DNA of 10,866 nt, taken from positions 1 through 10,866 of the forward strand of contig CAZDLO010000112.1 of assembly GCA_964506325.1 (NCBI GenBank), in the 5' to 3' direction. Below are positions 1 to 6,400 of this stretch, one piece after another. The translations under genes were made by a program, and so were the position numbers. The DNA is from CAINVV01 sp964506325. GTDB taxonomy: Bacteria > Bacteroidota > Bacteroidia > Bacteroidales > Prolixibacteraceae. Within the stretch, counting starts at the first letter, position 1. Each line of letters starts with the position of its first letter. The notes beneath the pieces are model-generated. The model had not been told where the DNA came from, ran no database searches, and was given only the letters and a program-made list of their open reading frames with translations.

Positions 1-17
1 GTTTGGTTAGTTTTAGT

Positions 18-49
18 AAAAGGATGGATCCGCCCGGATCCGTCCTTTT
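18..49. terminator. Hairpin with U-rich tail, probable (bidirectional) terminator
   Basis: The left arm AAAAGGATGGATCC (18-31) pairs with the right arm at 36-49 around the loop GCCC. This gives 14 pairs, one of them a G-U wobble. The arm ends in TTTT and is followed by CGTTTTATATA, so it fits an intrinsic terminator for a rightward gene ending left of the window. Read on the minus strand it also ends in a short T run, so it could back up termination of the leftward helicase transcript. Confidence 0.6.
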
Positions 50-67
50 CGTTTTATATATGAAATG

Positions 68-114
68 GCTGGTGAAAACCGCGGGACGTCTTCGCGTTAC
101 TGGATCCCGCCAGC
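68..114. repeat. Imperfect inverted repeat, GCTGG/GCGGGA arms
   Basis: GCGGGA (81-86) is matched by TCCCGC (105-110). Outside these, GCTGG (68-72) is matched by CCAGC (110-114), with an extra eight bases in the left arm only. The element is more GC-rich than its surroundings and has no T run, so it does not look like a simple terminator. It could fold as a bulged hairpin in RNA or be part of an interspersed repeat. No reading frame here looks coding. Confidence 0.35.
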
Positions 115-151
115 ATCAATCGAATTGAGAATTGCCGTTTTTCGACCACAG

Positions 152-180
152 ACCCTCAAGGTTATGACAACCTTGAGGGT
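152..180. repeat. 12-bp perfect hairpin downstream of the helicase gene
   Basis: ACCCTCAAGGTT (152-163) and its exact complement (169-180) flank the loop ATGAC. It begins 17 nt beyond the stop codon of the leftward helicase gene. Neither strand has a T run after the stem, so Rho-independent termination is not well supported. It may protect the mRNA 3' end or be a REP-like palindrome. Confidence 0.5.
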
Positions 181-196
181 AATGTCTGAAATCAGT

Positions 197-3145
197 TTAT
201 TCAAAGAATTCTATCAGCTCCTCTTTTCCGAAAATTGCAAACGGATCGTTTCTGTTTATGAATTCATTTGCCAGGGCAGCTTTCTTTTCCTGTAACAGCT
301 GGATTTTTTCTTCTATGCTCTTTTCCGAGATAAACCTGTAAACAAAAACCTTTTTATGCTGGCCGATGCGATGTGCCCTGCTGATGGCCTGCATCTCAGA
401 TGCCGGGTTCCACCATGGATCAATAATAAAAATATAATCTGCTGCAGTAAGATTTAGACCAACACCTCCGGCTTTCAACGAAATCAGGAAGATATTTTTA
501 TCATTTTCAGACTGAAATTCCTCTATCACAGATTTTCTGTCAAGGGTCTGACCAGTCAGACGGCAAAAGCCCCATTTCAATTTCCTGCAAGCCTCATCAA
601 GTAAATTGAGATGTTTAACAAAAGAGGAGAAGACAAGGATCTTATGATTCTCTGCGACCAGGATTTCAAGCATGGAGAGTATCTCATTAAATTTTCCGGA
701 TTCAATGGCTGAAGACGGGTCTGTCAGTCGCGGATGGATAGCTATCTGCCTTAACCTTGTAAGGGCTTGTAATACCACAAAAGTGGTACTCCTGGGATCC
801 AGCTCATCAATATTTCGCAGCAGAAAATTCCTGACCGAAGACTTCTCAGACTCGTACAACTCCAATTGGCCGGCAGTCATCTGGATGGTAAGGGTCTCCT
901 CCATTACTGGTGGCAGATCTTCTTCAACCTGCACCTTGGTTCTTCGCAGAATGAAGGATCCGATCAGCTTGTTAAGACTGGCAGATACCTCTGGATTGCG
1001 TTCCTTCTCAATTGGTAACAAAAATTTCTCCCGAAAAAACTTAAAACTTCCCAGGTGTCCCGGATTGAGAAAATTCAACTGAGACCACAAATCTGAAAGG
1101 GAGTTTTCAATCGGCGTTCCCGTAAGCACCAACCTGTGTCTTGACTGCAATGACACTACCGCCCTGTAACTTTTTGATTCAGCATTCTTGATGTTCTGGC
1201 TCTCATCAAGGATAAGGTAAAAAAAAGTAAACTTGCCAAGAACATCTGCATCATTTCTTACTGTCCCGTAGGTAGTAAGAATGATATCGCTCTGGTGAAT
1301 AAGCTTTGCAAGATCCAACTTCTCCCGCCTTTTCACACCTGAATAGCAGTACACATTCAGGGTCGGGGTGAATTTTTTTATCTCATTCTCCCAGTTGTGC
1401 AACAAGGATACAGGACAAACAATCAGGCTGGCAGGCTGGTGTTCCGCATCTCCGGGTTCCTCTCCCGAAAAAAGAGCCCGCTGTCCATTTGAACCAGATG
1501 CAGGAAAAGATTCTATTCCGGGCCTTCTCTTCAACTTAAGTAATAGCACAAGTGTCTGAAGTGTTTTGCCAAGGCCCATATCATCGGCGAGGCAACCATT
1601 CATCCGGTTCTGCCAGAGATAGAAGAGCCAGTTGTAACCGTCGTGCTGGTAATTTCTTAACAGAGCATTCAGATTTTCAGGTATTTCCTGAACCTGAACA
1701 CTATCAACTGCCATTGTCCTGATCTTTTCCTTCAATGCGCTGTCAACAGAGAAAATTTCCTCATTCAGCAGCATAATATGACAGGATTTAACCACAATTT
1801 TATTGGCTTCTGTTTTTCCTATTGAAAGCATCTCGCCAAACTTGGCAAACCATGTGTCAGGAATAATGAAAATCTCTCCGTCAGGTAATCTGAATTCTCT
1901 AAGCCTACTTAAAATATGCTTTTTAAAGCGGACAAAGGGAATATTCCATGGACCGATCCGAATCATCATGTCGATATCAAACCAGTCAATTTTGTTCTCG
2001 ACATTAACCAAAAGTTCAAATCCTCCCAAATAATAAGGACTGGAAAGTTCAGCCTGTGAAATAGTAATTCCGGAATCCCTTAACCCTTCGGCATTTGTAG
2101 TCAGCCACTCAACAGCATCATACATGTTGCTGTCAGTTTCCTGTAACAGGATGCCAGGTTTGAGCCCGTCTGCAGGACCGTTCACCCCCAGTTTCCGCAC
2201 AAACGCCAGTTTTTCATTTTCCCAACTGACTTCTCGGTTGAATGTCTCAAAAATGAAGTGTTTGTCCGTTTTATGAAGTGTAACAACGCGGTTTTGACCC
2301 TCTTTCAATTTCAGCCGTACACCATTGTATGTAAAATACATGGACAGCACAAATTTTTCCTCCAGATCTCTCAGGAGGGAGAGAAATACCTTTTTTTCAG
2401 GAATGTTATTGCGAATCTCAAATCCCGAACAGTTAACTTCCTGGGATTTAATCGAATTCAAAATAAAGGTTTCGTAATAACGATCCTCCATTTTTTGGGG
2501 GATTGAAATGTGCTCCTTCTCTCTGAAAGGCAGCAATTTTGAAGCTGAAATATGATCGAAAAAGTATATTTTGTTCTGGTAATAAATCCTGCAAGGCTCG
2601 TTAACCAGTATTTCAATGCTTTTATTCAACAAAGAAAAGTGTTCACTCCCATTACGTAGCGTCAGAAAGTAACGGGTCTCCTCCTCAGATCTGATAAAGT
2701 TGAAAACTGTCCCCGTATCATGATAACATAGCGAAACAAGATCTTCTTCGTACAGGTTGCAGTATTTTTCCCGCTTTTGGTATACCGGGATGTTGGTTAT
2801 CTTTAATAATTCGAGAATTTCTGACAAAGCCGTTTCAATGTATGAGATGACTTTGTGCCTCATCTCCTCCTTTTTTAGGATGTTTTGAAATTCATTGGCA
2901 GGCTTGCCGGGCGAAAATCTTTGTAGCAATGCCTCATCACTGAAACGTTCAGCAACCCTGACAATTCTGACTTCCTCAGGTGACAACTGAAAAGCCGTAT
3001 CATTCAGGTCATGATGCCTTACCTTTCTCCGCAATCGCCGGTATGGCTCACCGGGTATCTGCTCGGCCAGGTATGGCACAAGGAGATGACCAAAGTTCCG
3101 GTGTTTGGTAAGCGCGACAACAAAGATTTTTGACGATTTGTTCAA
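197..3145 (-). CDS. SNF2-family DEAD/DEAH-box helicase (bacterial Swi2/Snf2 ATPase)
   Basis: This 982-residue protein is a two-lobed superfamily 2 ATPase of the SNF2 group, expected to translocate on double-stranded DNA or remodel nucleoprotein. The ATPase core fills the C-terminal half: Walker A MGLGKT at 523-528, the Walker B variant DESQ at 647-650, motif III TGTP at 675-678, motif V around GGVGLNL at 893-899, and motif VI with ISRAHRIGQ at 921-929. Residues 541-572, between motifs I and Ia, are a hydrophilic probable loop insertion. The N-terminal 480 residues show no domain I can name; no SWIM zinc motif is visible. The start is a TTG; the upstream frame stays open into the preceding gene but offers no ATG. 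It lies 23 nt after the YciH-family gene and is probably co-transcribed with it. The family call is secure; the cellular role (repair, transcription or defence) is not. Confidence 0.93.
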   Translation of the reverse strand: MNKSSKIFVVALTKHRNFGHLLVPYLAEQIPGEPYRRLRRKVRHHDLNDTAFQLSPEEVRIVRVAERFSDEALLQRFSPGKPANEFQNILKKEEMRHKVISYIETALSEILELLKITNIPVYQKREKYCNLYEEDLVSLCYHDTGTVFNFIRSEEETRYFLTLRNGSEHFSLLNKSIEILVNEPCRIYYQNKIYFFDHISASKLLPFREKEHISIPQKMEDRYYETFILNSIKSQEVNCSGFEIRNNIPEKKVFLSLLRDLEEKFVLSMYFTYNGVRLKLKEGQNRVVTLHKTDKHFIFETFNREVSWENEKLAFVRKLGVNGPADGLKPGILLQETDSNMYDAVEWLTTNAEGLRDSGITISQAELSSPYYLGGFELLVNVENKIDWFDIDMMIRIGPWNIPFVRFKKHILSRLREFRLPDGEIFIIPDTWFAKFGEMLSIGKTEANKIVVKSCHIMLLNEEIFSVDSALKEKIRTMAVDSVQVQEIPENLNALLRNYQHDGYNWLFYLWQNRMNGCLADDMGLGKTLQTLVLLLKLKRRPGIESFPASGSNGQRALFSGEEPGDAEHQPASLIVCPVSLLHNWENEIKKFTPTLNVYCYSGVKRREKLDLAKLIHQSDIILTTYGTVRNDADVLGKFTFFYLILDESQNIKNAESKSYRAVVSLQSRHRLVLTGTPIENSLSDLWSQLNFLNPGHLGSFKFFREKFLLPIEKERNPEVSASLNKLIGSFILRRTKVQVEEDLPPVMEETLTIQMTAGQLELYESEKSSVRNFLLRNIDELDPRSTTFVVLQALTRLRQIAIHPRLTDPSSAIESGKFNEILSMLEILVAENHKILVFSSFVKHLNLLDEACRKLKWGFCRLTGQTLDRKSVIEEFQSENDKNIFLISLKAGGVGLNLTAADYIFIIDPWWNPASEMQAISRAHRIGQHKKVFVYRFISEKSIEEKIQLLQEKKAALANEFINRNDPFAIFGKEELIEFFE

Positions 3146-3168
3146 TTCATTGATAATTAACTTATGTT

Positions 3169-3525
3169 CTAACCCCCTACCCTCTTTACCTTGTAACCGT
3201 CAGCAACCAGAAGAGCCATGGCGCGATCCCTGAAATCCCCTTGTATAAGGATCTCGCCATCCCTGGCAGACCCCCCTACTCCAAATTTCGTTTTGAGCTT
3301 CTTTCCCAGGACCTCAAGGTCTTCTTCCAGCCCGATAAAGCCGGTTATCAGCGTAACAACTTTACCGGCACGCTGCTTTTTATCCAGCATAACTTTCAGA
3401 TTCTGCTGTGAAGGTGGAAGGGTTTCCCGGATGGCATCATCCTGGGATAATTGATAATTAAAGTCGGCTGAAGTGGAGTATACAACACCCTCCCTACTTT
3501 TACGCTGTTGATTCTGCGTTTTCAT
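3169..3525 (-). CDS. yciH: SUI1/eIF1 (YciH) family translation factor
   Basis: This 118-residue protein belongs to the bacterial SUI1/eIF1-like family, whose eukaryotic members control start-codon selection on the small ribosomal subunit; the bacterial role is less clear and is inferred to be at initiation. A basic, poorly ordered N-terminus (1-45) precedes the conserved domain. This contains KVVTLITGF (55-63), a KLKTKFGVGGSARDGEI stretch (76-92) and the C-terminal IQGDFRD and GYKVKRVGG blocks. The length is normal. The ATG lies in an A/T-rich context without an obvious Shine-Dalgarno sequence, as is usual in Bacteroidota. It is the first gene of a leftward pair with the SNF2 helicase. I infer no functional link from that adjacency. 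Confidence 0.93.
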   Translation of the reverse strand: MKTQNQQRKSREGVVYSTSADFNYQLSQDDAIRETLPPSQQNLKVMLDKKQRAGKVVTLITGFIGLEEDLEVLGKKLKTKFGVGGSARDGEILIQGDFRDRAMALLVADGYKVKRVGG

Positions 3526-3710
3526 TTACTACGTAATTATAATTTTCCTGATCCTGTATATGGTCCGGATTACCGGATTTTACAACCGGGGTTCCGGATT
3601 TCTTTCAATGATCCTCCCTTGAAATGATCTTTTCAATCCCGCTTATGAAAAAGTTTTAACCCTTATAAATACCGGCAGTACCTCAAAATGAATGAGAATA
3701 ATGCAAACTA

Positions 3711-3718
3711 CAAATATA
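3711..3718 (-). promoter_or_regulatory. Candidate Bacteroidota -7 element for yciH-helicase
   Basis: Read on the minus strand this is TATATTTG, a full match to TAnnTTTG. No good TTTG -33 element is seen at 19-21 nt upstream. It would give a 5' leader of about 180 nt for yciH. The match is short and the region A/T-rich, so chance is possible. Confidence 0.3.
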
Positions 3719-3786
3719 GTGGAATGATTCCCGCAATAGACTCTTATTTAATAATATTTTAAACTAGGTGATATTTTTCTGATTTG

Positions 3787-3812
3787 GGTTGTCTGATTAA
3801 AATCAATCAACC
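3787..3812 (+). promoter_or_regulatory. 26-bp dyad with FNR-like core, candidate operator
   Basis: The dyad has outer arms GGTTG (3787-3791) and CAACC (3808-3812) around a core CTGATTAAAATCAA (3793-3806). The core matches the FNR box TTGAT-N4-ATCAA at 9 of 10 fixed positions. Its centre lies about 25 nt upstream of the middle of the rightward -7 element, so it occupies the -33 region, where no TTTG is present. That placement suits a Crp/Fnr-type regulator controlling the redox operon, as activator or repressor. The family assignment is inference from the site alone. Confidence 0.45.
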
Positions 3813-3820
3813 GAATTTGC

Positions 3821-3828
3821 TACTTTTG
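3821..3828 (+). promoter_or_regulatory. Candidate Bacteroidota -7 element for redox operon
   Basis: TACTTTTG matches TAnnTTTG fully. Transcription would begin near 3834 and leave a leader of about 230 nt before the first gene at 4065. The -33 position lacks TTTG and is instead occupied by the FNR-like dyad. Confidence 0.45.
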
Positions 3829-3883
3829 AGCGATTTTTTCATTTTCCAGCATATTTTGGCAGGTATAGATCTAGCATTTTGGA

Positions 3884-3916
3884 AGGAGGTAACCATCACT
3901 CCTGCAGTTTTGTTTT
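3884..3916 (+). promoter_or_regulatory. Leader element: orphan SD, weak hairpin and T tract
   Basis: AAGGAGGT (3883-3890) is a perfect eight-base anti-Shine-Dalgarno match but has no ATG, GTG or TTG at a useful distance; the triplet at the right spacing is ATC (3895-3897). AGGAG (3884-3888) can pair with CTCCT (3899-3903). An upstream GCAGG (3859-3863) competes for the overlapping CCTGC (3901-3905). A run TTTTGTTTTTTT follows. The arrangement resembles a small attenuator, but both stems are only five pairs long. Confidence 0.25.
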
Positions 3917-4064
3917 TTTCTAATAGCTAATTATCAGAATACTATTCACAACAAGAATCATAAAGGGAAAATGCATATCAGGAAATAGTTGCATCAAAAT
4001 TTACAGAAGATCCTTAAAGATTCTGATCTTCAATTCGATAAGTCCTAAAAAAATTAAGTTCCTA

Positions 4065-4886
4065 ATGAATAGAATAATAGAAAAGGAATATTTCTCTGAC
4101 AAGGTAGTCAGCTTTGTAGTTGAGAATCCAAAGATTGCGCGTTCCAGAAAAGCCGGGAATTTTGTAATTCTGAAAATAGGAGAACATGGAGAGCGTTTCC
4201 CTCTTACCATAGCAGATGCAGATCCTGTTAAGGGAACAATAACGCTTGTTGTCCAGATTGTTGGAGTAAGTTCCGCCAAATTGGCCGCGTTAGAAGTTGG
4301 AGAATGTATTACGGACATGGTAGGTCCCCTTGGAAAACCGACTGACATCGAACTCAAGGGAACGATTCTGGCTTGTGGAGGAGGTGTTGGTGTTGCTCCC
4401 TTGCTGCCAATTGTTGAAGCCTTTAAAAAAGCCGGCAACAGGGTCGTTTCAGTGATAGCAGCCAGAAGCAGGGACCTTATTATCCTGGAGGATCAGATAA
4501 GGAGATGGTCAGACGATGTAATCATAATGACAGACGATGGTACCTATGGCAAACAGGGCTTAATCACTGCCGGGATGGAAGAGGTGATTCAGCGCGAGAA
4601 AATTGATGAATGTATTGTTATCGGCCCTGCCGTAATGATGAAATTTGCCTCCCTCACCACCAAGAAATACGGGATCCCAACCCAGGCCAGCTTGAATTCC
4701 ATCATGGTTGACGGAACCGGTATGTGTGGAGCCTGCAGGGTAACTGTTGGTGGTAAAACAAGGTTTACCTGTGTAGACGGTCCTGAATTTGATGCTCATG
4801 AGATTAATTTTGATGAGATGTTAATGCGCCTTGGCGGTTACCGTGCCGAAGAGGTTTGCGCCAGCGATAAGTATTTTCAAAAATAA
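4065..4886 (+). CDS. nfnA: NfnA/PyrK-like FAD- and [2Fe-2S]-containing reductase subunit
   Basis: This 273-residue cytosolic flavoprotein belongs to the ferredoxin-NADP reductase-like group that includes PyrK, SudB and NfnA. It should pass electrons between NAD(H), FAD and a [2Fe-2S] cluster. The FAD-binding barrel carries RFPLTIAD (44-51), and the nucleotide-binding half begins with ILACGGGVGVAP (101-112). The C-terminal cluster site has Asp-216, Cys-221, Cys-224 and Cys-236 in the pattern D-x4-C-x2-C-x11-C. An Asp plus three Cys is, as I recall, the ligand set of Thermotoga NfnA, and it argues against an ordinary PyrK with four Cys. The ATG at 4065 begins the conserved barrel directly. The next gene starts 10 nt after the stop and encodes the NfnB-type partner. 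Common database names would be 'sulfide/dihydroorotate dehydrogenase-like FAD/NAD-binding protein'. Whether it bifurcates electrons cannot be read from sequence. Confidence 0.85.
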   Translation: MNRIIEKEYFSDKVVSFVVENPKIARSRKAGNFVILKIGEHGERFPLTIADADPVKGTITLVVQIVGVSSAKLAALEVGECITDMVGPLGKPTDIELKGTILACGGGVGVAPLLPIVEAFKKAGNRVVSVIAARSRDLIILEDQIRRWSDDVIIMTDDGTYGKQGLITAGMEEVIQREKIDECIVIGPAVMMKFASLTTKKYGIPTQASLNSIMVDGTGMCGACRVTVGGKTRFTCVDGPEFDAHEINFDEMLMRLGGYRAEEVCASDKYFQK

Positions 4887-4896
4887 CGATAAGAAG

Positions 4897-6399
4897 ATGT
4901 CTTTAGATCCCGAATTTCTCAAAAATGAACGCAGTCAGGAATGGAGAGCTGCCTTGCGTTCTAAAATAAAAAATAAGGAAAGAACTGCCATTCAACGTGT
5001 TCACATGCCGGAGCAGGCACCCGAAATCCGGGTCAAATACCAGGACAGGGAAGTCAACCTCGGCATAACACCGGAACAAGCCTCTCTTGAAGCTTCCAGG
5101 TGCATGGACTGTGTAACACCAACCTGTATTGAAGGATGTCCTGTTAACATCAATATACCAAAGTTTGTCAAACTGATAGAAAACGGTGATATATTGGCAG
5201 CTGCAGCAACACTAAAGGAAACGAACGCATTGCCTGCTGTATGCGGAAGAGTTTGTCCTCAGGAAAAGCAATGTGAATCAAGGTGCTTTTACGTCGAAAA
5301 AATGAATTTGCAATCCGTCGCTATTGGTCACCTTGAAAGATTTGCGGCTGATTTTGAGAGGGCATCCGGTACTGCAAACATTCCATCAACAGCTGAGCCA
5401 AATGGCATAAAGGTGGCTACAGTGGGATCAGGTCCGGCTGCGCTATCATTTGCAGGTGATATGGTTAAAAATGGGTATGATGTTACTGTTTTTGAGGCCT
5501 TGCATGAAATTGGCGGCGTATTGAAATACGGAATCCCTGAATTCAGGCTTCCCAATTCAATTGTTGACTTTGAGCTTGACAACCTCAAAAAAATGGGTGT
5601 AAAATTTGAGACCAATTTTATTGTGGGCAGGACGGCCTCCTTTGAGGATCTTCGCGAGGAAGGTTATCAGGCTTTCTTTATCGGAAGTGGAGCCGGTCTT
5701 CCCAGATTTATGGATATTCCGGGTGAGAATTACAACGGGATCCTTTCTTCCAATGAATACCTGACGCGGGTCAACCTAATGGGTGCCGATTCTGAGAAAA
5801 ATGATACGCCGGTCATAAAGGGCAAGAACGTCGCCGTTATTGGCGGAGGAAATACGGCCATGGACTCTGTTCGCACGGCCCTCCGCCTGGGTGCAGAAAG
5901 GGCAATGATCATTTACCGCCGTTCGGAAGCAGAAATGCCAGCCCGGATTGAGGAAGTTAAACATGCCAAAGAAGAGGGAGTGGAATTTATGAACCTGTGT
6001 AACCCCCTTGAATATTTTGCGGACGGGAAAGGGATGGTGAACAGGATGCTCCTTAACAGGATGGGACTGGGTGAGCCGGATGCATCCGGAAGAAGAAGAC
6101 CCATACCTATCGATGGCTCAGAATTTGAACTCGAGGTGGATCTGGTTATCGTCGCAGTTGGTGTCTCGCCAAATCCGCTGGTTCCATCCTGTCTGCCTGA
6201 CCTGAAGATCACCAAATGGGGAACTATTGTTGTGGAAGAGGAGAAAATGCAGTCTTCCATTGAGGAGATGTTTGCTGGTGGTGATATCGTCAGAGGAGGT
6301 GCAACTGTTATCCTGGCAATGGGAGACGGTCGCAAAGCCGCAGAAAATATGCACCTTTATCTTCAGAATAAAAAAGTAAATGATACGAAAATCAATTAA
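4897..6399 (+). CDS. nfnB: NfnB/GltD-like NADPH:acceptor oxidoreductase, two [4Fe-4S] clusters
   Basis: This 500-residue protein has the GltD architecture: an N-terminal double [4Fe-4S] domain, then interleaved FAD and NADPH Rossmann folds. Cluster cysteines are 69, 72, 77, 81, 120, 126 and 130, with Cys-116 probably free. By comparison with dihydropyrimidine dehydrogenase, Glu-147 (in IGHLERF) takes the place of the non-Cys Gln ligand. The FAD motif is VGSGPA (176-181), the NADPH motif VIGGGNTA (314-321) with YRRSEAEMPAR (340-350) for the phosphate, and the closing FAD motif GGDIVRGGATVILAMGDGR (461-479). I chose the ATG at 4897; an in-frame TTG at 4831 would overlap nfnA by 56 nt. No glutamate synthase large subunit lies nearby, so the frequent label 'NADPH-dependent glutamate synthase' is misleading. 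With NfnA it is expected to couple NADPH, NADH and ferredoxin, possibly by flavin-based electron bifurcation at its FAD. Confidence 0.87.
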   Translation: MSLDPEFLKNERSQEWRAALRSKIKNKERTAIQRVHMPEQAPEIRVKYQDREVNLGITPEQASLEASRCMDCVTPTCIEGCPVNINIPKFVKLIENGDILAAAATLKETNALPAVCGRVCPQEKQCESRCFYVEKMNLQSVAIGHLERFAADFERASGTANIPSTAEPNGIKVATVGSGPAALSFAGDMVKNGYDVTVFEALHEIGGVLKYGIPEFRLPNSIVDFELDNLKKMGVKFETNFIVGRTASFEDLREEGYQAFFIGSGAGLPRFMDIPGENYNGILSSNEYLTRVNLMGADSEKNDTPVIKGKNVAVIGGGNTAMDSVRTALRLGAERAMIIYRRSEAEMPARIEEVKHAKEEGVEFMNLCNPLEYFADGKGMVNRMLLNRMGLGEPDASGRRRPIPIDGSEFELEVDLVIVAVGVSPNPLVPSCLPDLKITKWGTIVVEEEKMQSSIEEMFAGGDIVRGGATVILAMGDGRKAAENMHLYLQNKKVNDTKIN

Positions 6400-6400
6400 C

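Larger units (their letters stand above)
3526..4064. other. Divergent intergenic region with promoters and long leader
   Basis: These 539 nt separate the leftward yciH pair from the rightward redox operon. I see no convincing gene. The region holds three copies of CCGGATT (3565, 3573, 3594), a small TTGAAA/TTTCAA dyad (3619-3636), a leftward -7 candidate, a 26-bp dyad next to a rightward -7 candidate, and a roughly 230-nt leader containing an orphan AAGGAGGT. Everything from about 3640 onward is A/T-rich. A 24-codon frame at 3688-3762 and a 5-codon frame at 3971-3988 are too short to call. Confidence 0.6.

Noticed and set aside
672..1082. 136-residue plus-strand frame opposite the helicase
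   Set aside because: Antisense shadow of a well-supported coding sequence with no domain-like features.
3565..3600. Three CCGGATT direct repeats upstream of yciH
   Set aside because: Uneven spacing and short length; could be operator half-sites but nothing else supports it.
3688..3762. 24-codon frame starting ATG in the divergent intergenic region
   Set aside because: No ribosome binding site, no recognisable motif, and it overlaps the candidate leftward promoter.
4831..4896. In-frame TTG extension of the NfnB-like protein by 22 residues
   Set aside because: It lies inside the nfnA coding sequence, its residues do not resemble the family N-terminus, and an ATG at 4897 gives a normal N-terminus.
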